This document shows, in pieces, positions 35,700-48,369 of a stretch of 64,000 nt of DNA. Under the pieces are notes generated by a model. It was not told where the DNA came from. It did not search any database and saw only the letters and a program-made list of their open reading frames with translations. Source of the stretch: Euclidia mi (Eukaryota; Arthropoda; Insecta; Lepidoptera; Erebidae); contig OX123190.2 in NCBI GenBank assembly GCA_944739405.2, positions 82,155,086 through 82,219,085 of the forward strand. Reading direction: 5' to 3'. A program made the position numbers and the translations under genes. Numbering within the stretch: the stretch's first letter is position 1; every line of letters starts with the position of its first letter.

Positions 35700-38559
35700 T
35701 ATGAAAAAGGCGTATTACAATTTAAATGAATATCTTAATGAGAAATGTGCTTAGAAATAATTTGTTTCAGTATTCACATAATTATTAAGTAAATAGGTAG
35801 ATAAGATAAAAACATTCATGACATGTAATTAAATATTATTCCATTCCAAATAAAATTATGTTAATGATGGTTTTTGGAATCGCCACCACATTATTAAATG
35901 TTGTTTGAAATATAAATATTATTTATGATAAGTCAAATCGATTATATCGGTTTAGTAACGTTTTGTTTAGTCTATTGTAAATTTTGACTGTGGTCACACT
36001 ATGAACTGTCATTCATTCATTTGTCGGTTTCCCGGTAAAAAATTGTCTTGCGCTCACGCAGTTTTGTAATTTTTGCGTTTTGGAATTGAATTATATTGAT
36101 CGCCTTTTGGAAAGCCCATCCTGGTAGCTTCGCGAATAGTTTTGTGATAAAAGATAAAATTCGTAACATATTGAACATTGTACAACTTGATTGAGGACTG
36201 GTGAATTGAAGACTTCGCCGAACTGGACCCTGCGGTAGCTATAAGATACTTCATTCATCTATTTTGGCCAATATATATGTATGACGTGTCTAATTTAGCT
36301 CAAGCCTGACATCAGTGAAGATTTGGTAAGTAAATTAAATTTGCATGTAATTGTATTTCGCTGTGCAACACAGTACAGTTATGTCAGAGATTTGTTGTGG
36401 CTGACAAGGAGTGATGAATATAATCACGCTTCAACCAATCTCTGCTAACAATCCCAGTCCCTTCTAGCCAAACTCTAGACAAATGTCTTTCATGTCGTTA
36501 GATACGTTTTATTTATTAAGTTTATTTTTAGTAAATGTTTATTATCTTTTACTCAATCAGTTGGATCGGTGGTTGTATTTCAAAAGGTATCATGACAATT
36601 AAACATAGGTACTACATTTGTATTTCTTCACCCGTTCCACAAATGTATGATAATATTGACGATGTGAAAAATGCAGGTAATTCGCGTTCATGGTCAGTAT
36701 GCCAACAGATTGTTTATTACTACCGGTTCGTATACCGTTGTCGTCATGCTCACTAAAATTTCATTTCTTGTGGTGGAGTCCTTCGGGTCATCCATGTCCC
36801 TCTGATATGGCTCTATTTCCATCATGGTTCTGAGCATTTGCGCGGATTGCCTGCATTGTAAGGTACATAATTGTAAGTGGATTTACGGCAGCTCACACTG
36901 TAGGTAGATACGGCCGGTGAAGGCACGATGCATTTCGCGCGCTATACATTGCGGCTTATAAAATATGTCTACTCTTTTAAACTTTAAAAAAAAGTTGCCC
37001 TGGTATTATTTTCGCGTAGTATGAATTCAATTTCAAATTCAAACTCATTAATTCATATAGGTTACAAAAGCAACGCTTATGAACGTCAATTCTTTTTTTT
37101 TACAACCAGTTTCGGTATGGTAGGGCTATGAGAAGAGCCTGGAAGAAATTCATGCCACTCTTTTAAAAACAGAATCTTAATTTTACAATTTGTGGTACCA
37201 TGATTGCTGACACAGACAAAACTTGGCGTCACTAATTGGAAATAAATTAAAGAAAAAAAATACAGCAAAACATGCGAGTACTACTCTCTCTACTCAATAA
37301 GAAAACACTATAGCTCAGTAGTATAGAAGTAACAGCAAGCAATAGGTTAAAGAATTTTGTGAAGGTGACAATTGAACAATGATATAATCAAGAATAAATA
37401 ATGTTAAACTACATTCAACAAATCATAAAAATATCCAAAGTAGGCAGATATAGATATGAGAATAATTAAACTATTCTCACTTGTTGATATTGTCATCTTA
37501 CGTCGACATTTTGTGAGTTTTTTTCATTGCTACGAGTTTGTTCATACTGACATCTTTAAGGCTGATTCATGCTACACCCTGCTGGAGATGGGCTGGGCAA
37601 ATAAATTAGCGGGTGTTAATTGCGTACAATTAACTTACTTGAGGTATAAATACCTCAAATAAGTGTGAATCTAGCTTTATACTGACCACTAGGCTGTACG
37701 ATTTCGCAATAATATCAAGATACTATGTCACAACGTACTACAATGCAACACCTTACCAAGATAATATAAGTTTTTCGCCTCATTACAATGATGAATGAAT
37801 GTGAATGAAGTAGTATTATCAATATGTCACATGTCAACGTCGTGACGTATAAATTTACGACGCGCATTGTAAATTATCACGACACGACGTCGGACATCGT
37901 ATCGTGTATCTATGCTTCATCCCTTAATCATCATGGATTGATGACGAGGCATCTAATTAATGTGCCTGCCTACCTTTGTGTAACTGCTACAATTCTTTTG
38001 TACACCCCTTTGTACTAAGCCAACGAATTTATAAACAGAGATTCGGAGTGATATATGCAGGGATATGGGATGATGGTATCCGGGCACATGTTACCATAAC
38101 AAAGAAAAATATTGAATAGAGTCATATATCAAATATAAGATTTTTCATGCATACATAACACCTAGGTTATTCTTTTTTATCGGCATCACTCTAGGGACAG
38201 GAGATAATACATAAGTATTTGAATTTTTACAGATTACTTACAACCTATTCATGTTAGCAATATCAAACTGCAAAAAATGTGCTTTGCTTATTTATCACTA
38301 AGCGAGTACAGGCCTCGCTACGACATTTTTTATTGTCATATTTTAATACGTTTAACAAATTCCAAGCAGTTCATTTAACTGCGATGCAGCATCATCTAAA
38401 TGACTTATATTGTTTGTTTACGTTACATCGCAGTTCGTCATGAAAAAGATGTCAAATGAAAAATCGCAATACTGTATTTGCAAAAAAAAATTAGTATACA
38501 ATACGATATTGCCGTGTACTAGTTGTCGCAAAATAATAGTATAATATGGCAAATGGCTA
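35700..38559. other. Gene-free stretch
   Basis: AT-rich sequence. Short frames at 36054, 36535, 37086 and 37456 lack domains and splice support. I see no recognised repeat. Confidence 0.5.
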
Positions 38560-38765
38560 GAAGAACTGATGGCCGTTGGGGCAGAGGATTTTGAAGTGGG
38601 GGCTACTAACAGGACGACATAGCAGAGGTAGGCCAGGCCTCCCGTAATGTGGACCGATGATCTGGTTAGCATCGCGGCAAGCGGTTAAATGCGGATGGCA
38701 CTATTCGGTCTGTGTAGAGAACCGTGTGGGAGATCTATGTCCAGCAGTGGACTTCTCTAGGCTGA
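38560..38765 (+). repeat. LINE 3'-end fragment
   Basis: Frames encode pieces such as VMWTDDLVSIAASG and MRMALFGLC, like the C-terminal R/P-x-x-R-W-x-D-D-L-x-K-x-A-G region of RTE or CR1 LINEs, ending TATGTCCAGCAGTGGACTTC, a common lepidopteran LINE end. Confidence 0.68.
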
Positions 38766-39299
38766 GATTGTCGACTTGACCACAAACTTGGGCTGATACT
38801 TTAAATTCGTAGGTATAGTGCAAGTTCTGCAGTAAAATTGAATTTGAATTTTATCTCCCAATAAAAGACCATACAGCATTTTAATAGGTGCATTTGGAAA
38901 TATTTCTCAACGTTTACAAATATTTTTGTATCTTCCGTACGCCCGTCTGGAACGGGTGGTCGCTATTCTTAGGAAAATTGAATTTCAAAACCGCTGCATA
39001 TAATACGCATATTCCCTACAAACGATAGCATACAAATTTCTATGTAATGGTCAATGTTTAAATTTAGATCGAGATGTGAATAGAAATATAAGTAGGTACA
39101 ATCAAACAAGTCGGCGATGGACCAGTTTGAAAAATAATCCCTTGGCTGTCTCGATAGAGTCGAGGCATACAAGAAACTGGTTTTGTATACGGGTGTCAAT
39201 GTGTGTGTAAAGGAGCACTGGAAGCGACAATGTCTTGCTGCGTGATTCTCGCCCTTATGGTAGTCTAGCGGGAAGTTGTTCGAATGTGCATAAGTCAAT

Positions 39300-39520
39300 A
39301 GCAGCGGTAGAATAACGAGTGGAGAGACTAGTAGACTGTTACGCAGAAGGTCTCAGGATCAAATCCACGGCGCGCACCATTGACTTTTGTGCCTATAACA
39401 TTGTGAATTCATAATGTTCTTGAAAGACATGTGAAGTCTGCCATCTCGCACTTACCTGGCGTGGTGGACTTATATAGCCTTACCATTCTCATAGTGATAA
39501 GAGATCCGTGCCCTGCAATG
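39300..39520 (+). repeat. tRNA-derived SINE (family 1), internally deleted
   Basis: Head GCAGCGGTAGAATAACGAGT.., TCTCAGGATCAAATCCACGG; body TTCTTGAAAGACATGTGAAG; tail CCGTGCCCTGCAATGGGACA. About 90 bp in the middle are missing relative to 11188-11495. Confidence 0.72.
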
Positions 39521-39529
39521 GGACATTTT

Positions 39530-42500
39530 TTTGTGCTATCGGTTCCATTGATCCACTGACGTTTCAAGTCTGGGTGTTCTATATGTCCTTGGCTCGTGAC
39601 ACCATGACAAACGTAAATATGTATATATTAGGTACAAGTAATCCTTCGCTAATCCTTCCTTTTCATTAAACCTCCGTCTAAGCTGCGGAATCAATTTGAT
39701 GATGGGGTATCATCAAAACCGTTTCACTAAAGTTATCATCATTGTCTCAGCGTTATCCGAGTTACTTCTAAGACTTGTTTTGGAGCCTAAAAACCACTTT
39801 CAAGCCTAAACTCTAACCAGAAATGACAGAATATTAGCTTTTCACTAACATCTTCTCAACACTTACATATTTATAAGGATATTGATCACCAAAGTGTGTG
39901 GAAAACTCAGCAAACACTACACAAATATTTTATAACATACTTCATATAAAAATATGTGTGTAATTTAATTATATAAGCTACGACACCAACCCATAATTAC
40001 ATACTCTATACTCCATACATTATAACAGAATCCCAGCTATAGAGCAAATTAACGCTGTCTCAGCATTATCGTTGTCAAGTTAGCACCTGCGACTCGTAAT
40101 TAATTGCAACTCATGGACTAAAGGGTCAACGACACCGCTGGGAATTGCTAGCCTTATTACGTTTACGCTACCACTTGGGAATTATTGGGTAAGCAGAGAG
40201 GAATTCTCGAAAGGTTAAGATGATCTAATTGTAAGAAGAAATAACTCAGTGTTAAGAATAGGTAGGAATACTGCCACGCAAAGATTTTCGAATTCGTGTG
40301 TTACCATCATCTTCCTAGCGTTGGGAATTGCTGCTAGCCTTATTAGACTATCACTTGGGAATTATTGCGTAAGCAGAGAGGAATTCTTGCAGGGTTAAAA
40401 TGGTTTTATTGTGAGCAGTAATAACTCAGTGGAAAGAATAAACTGCCACGCAAAGATTTTCGCAGTTGTATGCGTTAGCATCTTGCTCTAATCGGTATTC
40501 TGGATGCTTCCATGTCATTCACCTTGGAGTCCTCGATCCGTTATTCTCATATAATTAGATTTGATAGCATCCTTGCTTTTCATAGAGTACCATCTGATAA
40601 CATTCGAAATGATGTGCCTGGAATCTTCATTTTTGCCAAACGGTTATCTTTCGTGCCGCGATCTACATCTTTCACTTGCTAAAATAGAATAAGCAGAAAA
40701 AACTTATTCCTAACAACAAAATACCACTATTGGCGTAAATAAAAACGCAAAGTCCGTCTGCATCGGACACTTTCATTTCCATTTATACACGGAATATTAC
40801 TTGGCTCGATCGACCTTCCTACTGAACACGTAATCACAACGCTTAATCCATTCTAATCCCCGACCGTCCTCGCTGTTATTTCATCTGAGCATAGAAAATG
40901 TCCCTGACTATATTAGTTGGAGAAAGCAAACTGGTCCCTATTACTGAAATTAAAATCTTTGTCCTTAGTGGTATGCAATTTGTGTTTACTATGGAATTGC
41001 ATGTCGTATGGTTGTGTTTGTAGAAGGATTAATAGAAGTTAGTCAGACGTAGATTAGTTTTGATGAGAATCTTCTTTTTATAATTTCGTATACCTTGTAT
41101 AGATCTACCAGTGTTAATTATGTCCATAGTTTTTTAGATTGGTTATAAGGAGAACCATTTTGTTTATAAATTGGTATCTTGTAAAGATCTGCAAGTGTTG
41201 AAATAAATATTATGTAGTGATCAACTTTCCAAGTATATGGCTATGAACTCAAGTTTTATACAACTGATTAGATTAGGTACCAATTCTTTGAGACAAGTAA
41301 CGTATCGCCCCCCATACAGTGGTTTTTTTTTTTCAATTATAAATAATGTCCTGGGTAATGCATACCGGCTAAAATTATGTCGCTTGGTAGCTAAATTAAG
41401 TTTTAAAAAAAATGTATTCTTTACTGAGGTAAGATAAGTCCAGCCGAATAAGGTAAAATATAAAGACTTTAATTTACATACACACATACATTGCCTCACG
41501 CCTGTTTCCCGGAGGGGCTAGAGAGGGAGGCAGAGACTACGGAACGCCATTCGCAACGATCCTGACATATCTCTCTTGCTTCAATTTTAAGAATAGACTT
41601 TGTTGTAAGTTCTTAGAGTTTAAAATAATACAGTTACCAAAGTTAGGCAAAGAATATATCTGTTTACACTTCAACGAAGCTATAGACTACCACGCGGGTC
41701 AAATGCGGGTTGGCAACCCCTTCTTAAAAAGAGCATTATGTACTTATATTTTCTGAACAGGGTATGCACATATTACTATATAACTTGAGCATGAATAAAT
41801 CAAGGATATGGTAGATGGATTGAATGCTGTATTAACTAAACCCGTGGTTACACCCGCGTTATTTAGGGTTATTGCCGCACCTCTGTGGCTAATAATATAA
41901 GTAATAGCTTGATGTTATAATATTAGCCAATAGCCTTCTTCAATAAATTGAAGTTGATCAAGTACCTTCGAAATGTCAAATGCGCGCTGTTCAATAAATA
42001 TGTCCTTAGTAGGTATGTCACAAATTTCTCACTTTTTTTTCACACTCTTTTACACACAGATATTGCAGTTTCTGCTTACCTCATTTTGATATTTTCCTGA
42101 TCTCTTCCACTTGTGATACTCAGTATTGTTGTATGTTGTTGAGTCGGTAGTGGTTTTTGATGATCTGATATTCTACGGTATGTACGTAGATCAGACACGG
42201 TGCTATGGTTATAGTTAACTAATAGTTAACTAAATATAGTTAACATTAGCCTGCCGTAGTCCACTGCTGGATATAGAGACACGCCACTGAGCACGATTTT
42301 CGGTTTTTCGTTTCCAGGCTCTGCCAGTCACTTTGCGTATATCGTAACTTCACTTAGCTGGAGGGCGTTCTAAAATACGCTTGCCAAGACGCACTAAGGT
42401 TACGTCTATGTAGTGATGCACATATTATGATAAGTAAAATTATTTGAAATTTTCTTGCTGTTTAAAGAAGAAATATTAATGGATTCTGTTTTAAGTTATA

Positions 42501-43520
42501 CAGCACCTTAAAAAGGAGTTTAGTAACAATCCCGTCGGCAAAAAATGGGTTGAATAGATTTGCCGACAATGTCTGTCCTTCTTGTCCGAACGTAAGTGCG
42601 TATCTTTTCCAATAGTCCTCATATTTAGGGCAACTAATAAAGTAGCTATAGCCTAGTGGCGATATCAACAAACTGACATGCAGAGGGTTTCCAACTTCGC
42701 TCGGCGCTCACTCCTGCCTTTTCGAACTTATGTGCCTATTCATTTGTTATTATAACTTGCGTTAAAACGTAGGTCCCTGCTGTCATGTAGAACTTTTGTA
42801 GTAGTTATGGAGAGTTAGCAGGTACCCTCGCATATACTGACAATGATTTAAGCCATGTAAGTAATTTCTCAACTACTTTACGTTGCACAGGTTAGGTAAG
42901 GTTAGTGCCCTGTGGAAAAGCTATTCTGTTACTTCTCAATAGAGGAACTAAAATGGGGACCTTGAAGGCTAAGGCTTTTCAACAACTGGTATTACTCTAG
43001 AAACTTGATTATCAAGAGTAACCAATAATATACATACATATCTTTGTACGCATTTTTATAGACAAGTTTATCCTCACATACCATTTAAAACTAGTTATAA
43101 TGTATTATAATATAATGTAACAGGTTTAAAATAAATATTATGATTGGAAGTATTATATTATTCCTTTATATCAAAACAACGAAAGTTTGTCATTCCAACA
43201 AAACGAATATTAAAACAGTTTGGCTTGAGTTCTGTGTCAGTGCACTCCGATAACGGATTTCATACAATCGTCCCTACATCTTGCGAATTGTTGCTTTCTC
43301 TTAGAAGGTAAGATATCATTTAGTGTTTTTCTTTCTCGGGCTTCAATTTCGTTGTGAAATCATGGTGAAAAGTAATATCACAGTGAGTAGAAGTTTACTA
43401 TAATATATCCACATAAGGCAACTCATGCCAACTTTTTTTAAGATAAGTATTTTTACAATTTGCGCTTCGTTTACATTCTAATATTTGTCATCATCATCAT
43501 AGCTTTATACTTTATTTTAT
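39530..43520. other. Gene-free stretch with LINE scraps
   Basis: Two blocks of about 100 bp around 40135-40290 and 40320-40460 are near duplicates (GGGAATTGCTAGCCTTATT; CTTGGGAATTATTG; GCAGAGAGGAATTCT; AACTGCCACGCAAAGATTTTCG). Bases 41477-41583 are an RTE 3' tail (minus). Bases 42245-42420 are a decayed LINE 3' end with TAGTCCACTGCTGGATATAG. Bases 42640-42830 carry a weak SINE-like block. Confidence 0.55.
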
Positions 43521-43524
43521 TTAT

Positions 43525-43775
43525 TTATTTTATTTATAGACTCACGCCTGTATCCCCGATGGGGTAGGCCGAGGTGTAAATATTACACCCACATTTCGCC
43601 ATCAATTTTTAGGTCCCACGTAATAGAGGGTGAGCCTATTGCCGTTACCGGGCACATCACCAGACTCCGTGCTGCTACTGAGAAAAACCCAGTAACACTT
43701 TTACCCGCCCCGGGAATCAAACCCGGGACCTCCGACCAGCAGTCGCATACGCTATCCACTGGACCACGGAGGCAG
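43525..43775 (-). repeat. tRNA-derived SINE (family 2), well preserved
   Basis: The minus strand: GCCTCCGTGGTCCAGTGGAT head, CCCGGGTTTGATTCCCGGGG B-box, CAGCACGGAGTCTGGTGATG, and a GATACAGGCGTGAGTC tail with a (TAAA)-like end. It is the best reference copy of the family here. Confidence 0.88.
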
Positions 43776-43789
43776 TCAAGTGGATAGCT

Positions 43790-43965
43790 ATATCTTACCC
43801 TAGTTAAAGCTTCGGATCCGCTTATTAGTCTAACCTGCCGTCTGATCTTAGTAACTCAAAGGGATAGCGATATTCCATGGTTTAGACTAATATCATTTTA
43901 TTTAGCGGTACTGACTCCTCTTAACGACTTGACAAGGTTACCTGCAGTCCGGGAAATGCCTGCTG
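43790..43965 (+). repeat. SINE family D body fragment
   Basis: TCCGCTTATTAGTCTAACC, AAAGGGATAGCGATATTCCA and GGTACTGACTCC are parallel to 30400-30560. Confidence 0.62.
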
Positions 43966-44091
43966 ATCTGCTGGGTCCGACCCTAAAGACAAATCTTCTG
44001 TTTGCTACCCAACAGTCTTCTTCCTAGATCATCATATTGCCAACACTTAATATTGACAAATTTGTTTACAGTTTTTCCTTACACCATCTCA

Positions 44092-45466
44092 ATGGACTTC
44101 TGGACTCTTCTTGTCGTGGTATTTAGTGCTATAGCCGGCACGGAGTCATTGGTGGTGTGTGATGGGATGGTGTTTCACGGTGTATACCACGATCATGAGC
44201 TGCTGTTTGAGGCGATGGGGAAACCTTACAATTTGGTGATGCACACGTAAGTAGATATATTTAATAGGCTTACTGGCGTTGGTAAAATTAGGTAGTTTGA
44301 TAGCAAAACGATACCTACCCTTATAGCGTGACAGAATATCAACGTAAAGTGCGATGTCATTTTGACACTTCCGTATTCTGTCAAAGAGCCTTATAACGTC
44401 TTTATTGTTCTTGTGGTGGAAAACTTCTCAAACTATGATACTTCTGCTACTTTATTGTTTGGGTTTGGAGCTAGCAGAGGTAGTTTGTAATTATCTGTAG
44501 TACAGACGTTTAGAGCCAGGAAAAACTACTGCAGTTCCACAACAATCCTTATGGGCGTAGTCACGCGAATCGCGGTTAGCATAATTTGCCGATTCCATGT
44601 TGAAATATTCTTCCACTCCTGTTTTTACTAAAAACAACTACTTTTACCTATTTTAGTTTTCTTCAAAAGTCAGTCTGGTTATCTTATTTTATTTTATTTA
44701 CAGAGCTACTGGTCTCTTATTCTTCAGTCACACAATCTGGAACAGCTCTAGGGTGGACTTCGGCGTCATGGCTTGCCACGTAGAGAATCGGACATGTCAT
44801 GGCATCCCCGGTGTCCCGGGAGGCTACGCCGTCGCTCACGACCGAGTCAACGACGACATCTTCTTCGGTGGCCACGACGGTATCTACAAATACAACTTCC
44901 AAACAAGAACAGCCAAATACTTCGCAGAGAAAGATAAATCCATATGGGGCCTATGGGTAGGGAAATACTTTTACTACATCGAATACCCAACGCAAAAGCT
45001 CTTCGTATTTGACCGGGACAGGTTTGCAGAAGTAAAAAGCGCTAAAGACATAGAAGTTGACAATTTCTTCATGTCAAGATATGCTAGTATGTATTTCTCG
45101 AATGTTACTGGTTTGTACAAAGTGCATGAAGCCTTCAACGCACCAATAGTTTTAAAACACAACATTATAGTGCGGCAGATTACAGAAGACATGTATGGTG
45201 ACATTTATATTTGCGCTGACGATGGGATTTACTTTGAAGAGAGACCTTACCATAGAATAAAGAAAGTGGCTAATATTAAAAACTGTTATGGTTTGACGTT
45301 CATGAATGTCTTCACTGCGAAAACTTCGAGAGATCTTGTTATATATTCGAGTGCTGATTCTATATACAGGTTACTTCCGAGTAAATATAGCAAGCTGTGT
45401 TTTGAGGCGATAGCGAAAGAGAGAAAGCAGAAGATAAAACGTTCTCGGGTGTTGAGGGCACACTGA
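44092..45466 (+). CDS. Ommochrome-binding protein-like secreted protein (two exons)
   Basis: Exon 1 (44092-44246) starts MDFWTLLVVVFSAIAGTES, a signal peptide, and ends at CACAC|GTAAGT. Exon 2 (44704-45466) follows TTTATTTACAG; the split codon restores one frame of about 305 aa with a normal TGA. The mature part has the family's beta-propeller-like repeats: VVCDGMVFHGVYHD, KPYNLVMHT, LLFFSHT, DDIFFGGHDGIYKYN, IWGLWVGKYFYYIEYP, MYFSNVTGLYKV, DIYICADDGIYF, YGLTFMN. Relatives in moths are haemolymph proteins that bind ommochrome pigments. The last 20 or so residues are strongly basic (KERKQKIKRS), unusual for the family as I know it. A TTTACAG at 44065-44071 could be the acceptor of an upstream untranslated exon. 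The family call is from wording and layout; ligand binding is not shown. Confidence 0.85.
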
Positions 45467-45749
45467 ATAGCACTTATTCGTTTAGCCTTTTTAGAAGCTG
45501 TAAGCTTAATGGCGCTGATGCATCTGAGCATTCACATGTAACAAAACAACGAGCATTCGCCGTTTTTTGTTTTGACAAACTGATCAAGAGCATTTTCACG
45601 ATATTCTTAGCGACTGGTCTAGTCAGTAAAAAAATGTCGAAGCAAATTTTCTGTCCATTCGCTAGAATTCTCGCCAGAACGCTTATGAGAATGTTCGCTA
45701 GAACACTATTTCTATATGTCACATCGCAAGAATGCTCATTACAGGTTCA

Positions 45750-45960
45750 AGTTTCACCATCATCATCATCATCATCAGCCTTTAACAGTCCACTGCTGGA
45801 CTACCTCTCCTTTGAAAGGAGGAATTGGCCTACTATACCACGCTGGCCAAACGGGTTGGTATAGGGTTTGTACTTATCAAGTTTTCCTTCTCTTACAGTG
45901 CTGTTCTGTGCATAATATGCTCCCTCTGTCGGCTCTTACGACACGCATGGGATGATATGA
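45750..45960 (+). repeat. LINE/SINE-end repeat in the 3' flank of the ommochrome gene
   Basis: Starts with (CAT)n at 45758 and contains AACAGTCCACTGCTGGACTAC and ACCACGCTGGCCAAACGGG, common lepidopteran retroelement ends. It limits the 3' UTR of the upstream gene to fewer than about 290 bp, or is itself transcribed. Confidence 0.68.
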
Positions 45961-46221
45961 GGTGGTGACAATCCGTATTCTTAATCCGTCACCACACGGA
46001 AAGTTCAAGTGTATCAGCACCATAATATGAAATTGTTTAGTGTTAATATTTGTATATAAGAAAGACACGTTGTTGATAAATGCAATTAAATTAATGAATT
46101 AATTTATCAATGGAATTTTATTTTATACACTTCTTTACGCTCCGTATCTCGTGAACTTAGTTGCTAACTTAAAAAAATGCGCTTACCTTACATGGTCATT
46201 TCAAAACATAACTGTTTTTTA

Positions 46222-46945
46222 GGGTTCCGTACTTAAAAGGTGAAAACGGGACCCTATTACTAAGCCTCCGCTGTCTGTCTGTCACCAGGCTGTATCTCAT
46301 AAACCGTGATAGCTAGAAAGCTTGAAATTTTCGTTGCCGCTATAACAACAATTTTTTTATTTTTTTATTTATAATCTCACGCCTGTATCCCCGAAGAGGT
46401 TGGCAGAGGTGTAATAATACACCCACATTTCGCCATTATTTTTTTTAGCTCCCACGTGATAGGGGGCGAGCCTATTGCCGTACCGGGCACATTACCAGAC
46501 TCCGTGCTGCTACTGAGAATTTTCTAACGGAAAAACCCAATAACACTTTGCCCGACCCGGGAATCGAACCCGAGACCTCCTAATCCCACGCGCACATTTA
46601 TGCCGCGAAATCAACGAGGCAGTCTTTTTTTCACAACAAATACTAAAAATAAAAAAAATAAAAGTAATAAAGGGGTCCCATAAAATGAGCGTGTAAGTTT
46701 TCGTATTTTTTGTAGACGCTTAAACTTTTTATAGAATATATAGTTGTATAAATTGAATATTAAAGGCGGCTCCCATACAACAAACGTAATTTTTAAGCAT
46801 TTTTTTACTCGATCTTAATAAACAGGTATAAACTTAAAAAATATTAAAGTATACATACAACAAACGAGATTTTCTTTTATAGATTATTGTATGTATGGAA
46901 ACGGAACCCTTCGTGCGCGAGTCCGACTCGCACTTGGCCATTTTT
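46222..46945 (+). repeat. Dispersed repeat with GGGTTCCGTAC start and GCGAGTCCGACTCGC end
   Basis: The start GGGTTCCGTACTTAAAAGG and the end GGAACCC..GTGCGCGAGTCCGACTCGC..TTGGCC plus T-run match a widespread lepidopteran repeat I recognise by wording but cannot classify. A hairpin GCGAGTC-C-GACTCGC lies near the end. A family 2 SINE is inserted at 46365-46625. Confidence 0.7.
46365..46625 (-). repeat. tRNA-derived SINE (family 2), nested
   Basis: Contains GCCTGTATCCCCGAAGAGG, CAGACTCCGTGCTGCTACTG and GGGAATCGAACCCGAGACCTC. It sits inside the previous repeat, so it is the younger insertion. Confidence 0.85.
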
Positions 46946-46964
46946 TTAGTTCATTATTGTTTGT

Positions 46965-47165
46965 AAAGACAACGCCCGCACTAGGACTAATTCCTGTGTC
47001 GTGGGGGACTTTACAAACATACAATTAACGGACATAATGAACACCCAGACCCGAAATAACAATTTATGGATTACACAAAGTGTTGTCTCGTGTGGGGATC
47101 GAACCAACAATACTCGGTGCAGTGTCAGGCGGCGAGGCGGCCGTTTAAGGGGACTACAAGAGCTA
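46965..47165 (-). repeat. tRNA-derived SINE (family 3)
   Basis: GTGTCGTGGGGGACTTTACA, AGTGTTGTCTCGTGTGGGG, TCGAACCAACAATACTCGG and GGCGAGGCGGCCG, as at 10672-10890. Confidence 0.8.
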
Positions 47166-47829
47166 TTTCGCTGTCCCTGTCGGATTGTATACATAAGTAA
47201 GAGAAGCGCGACGACGACGGGACGTTCAGAACTCTTTACAGACCATAAAATAAATTAACTACAGGAAATTTATTAATTGGATAAAAAAATTAAAACAGTA
47301 TTTCGTTAGTATGTTGCTTGTTGAATAATTTGTCAAAAAATCAAAATTATTGTATGTATTTTAATATGGTTTTTATTGGTTAAAATATTTTTTTGAGATT
47401 TTTTCTATCGAATAAAGTTAGTTGTATTATGTTTTCAACACAGTACTTAACTATGTTATATCCTGAAGAATATCATATATTTTTCTGATTGTGTTAACTG
47501 CATTGAATCATATACTTTAATGCATTATAAAACTTGCGTTTAGCTCTAGTAGGCCTCTTAAACAACTACACCAACCGTGCAGTCGGTTCCTCAGAGAATC
47601 CACAATACAAAAAATATAAATAAAGTCAACATGTTGTTCTACGTAACTCGTTGTACTTGGCATGTTCTCATAACTTTCTGACTTGACACTTTGTCTGTAC
47701 ACGTTGTCAACATGAATGTTTTATTCCTTTACTCAAATAACTTGTTGCTTATTTTTTTATTTTATATTGTATTAAAGTGTCATCAAATACACTTCCTTAT
47801 TAGATGGTTGTTGCTGAACCGACAGTCTT

Positions 47830-47960
47830 AAATGGAGTCAGTGCCTTTGAATAAACTGACACTGGCCTAAACTAGGGAATATTTTTATCCCTTTGAGTTG
47901 CTGAGATCAGATCGTAGACGCTCTGTGGAAAAGCAGGAAAAGCCAGCTTTCAGGTAGTAG
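47830..47960 (-). repeat. SINE family D body fragment
   Basis: Reverse-complement match to 30420-30540 (CAGTGCC, GACACTGGCCTAAACTAGG, CCCTTTGAGTTGCTGAGATC). Confidence 0.58.
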
Positions 47961-48057
47961 AGCCTTGCTGATTCATTTCAGCATGAATGGGCCGGCTCGA
48001 CCGGGGAAGTACTACCCTCTCACAGAAAATCGACGTCAAGTAACAGTACCTAAACTG

Positions 48058-48255
48058 TTACGTTTCGTTCGGTGAGTGAGAGTGCCAGAGGCCCCATCCC
48101 CTATTCCTTCTCCCTCGTCCCATTCCTCCTGCCATCCCTTCTCCTAACCCAAAGGGCGGCAACGCACTTGTGACTGGTGTTCCTTGTGTCCATTGGCGGC
48201 GGTAATTGCTTACCATCAGGCCATCCGTGTGCTCGTTTGCTGCTTATGACATAAA
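48058..48255 (+). repeat. LINE 3' UTR fragment (CR1 type) with A-run
   Basis: GGGCGGCAACGCACTTGTGA, GTCCATTGGCGGCGGTAATT, GCTTACCATCAGGCCATCCG and CATAAAAAAA are the 3' end of a common lepidopteran LINE. The minus-strand frame here is a shadow. Confidence 0.75.
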
Positions 48256-48369
48256 AAAAGCCAATTCCGAAATCCACAGGCAAAAACCTTGGATGCTACT
48301 GAGATGTCTCTGGGACGATAATGATGATAGTTCTGCTGAAAAACATTACCCGAATCTTGATATGTCTTA

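Noticed and set aside
36054..38672. Several 60-85 aa frames in a gene-free stretch
   Set aside because: Short, on both strands, with no domains and composition like the surrounding sequence.
42222..42246. Repeated GTTAAC/AGTTAACTA words as a binding-site cluster
   Set aside because: Short AT-rich duplication next to a decayed LINE end; no gene is close enough to be regulated.
43680..43770. tRNA gene suggested by GGTTTGATTCCCGGGG and CCGTGGTCCAGTGGAT
   Set aside because: The head belongs to a dispersed SINE with a long non-tRNA body and several copies in the window.
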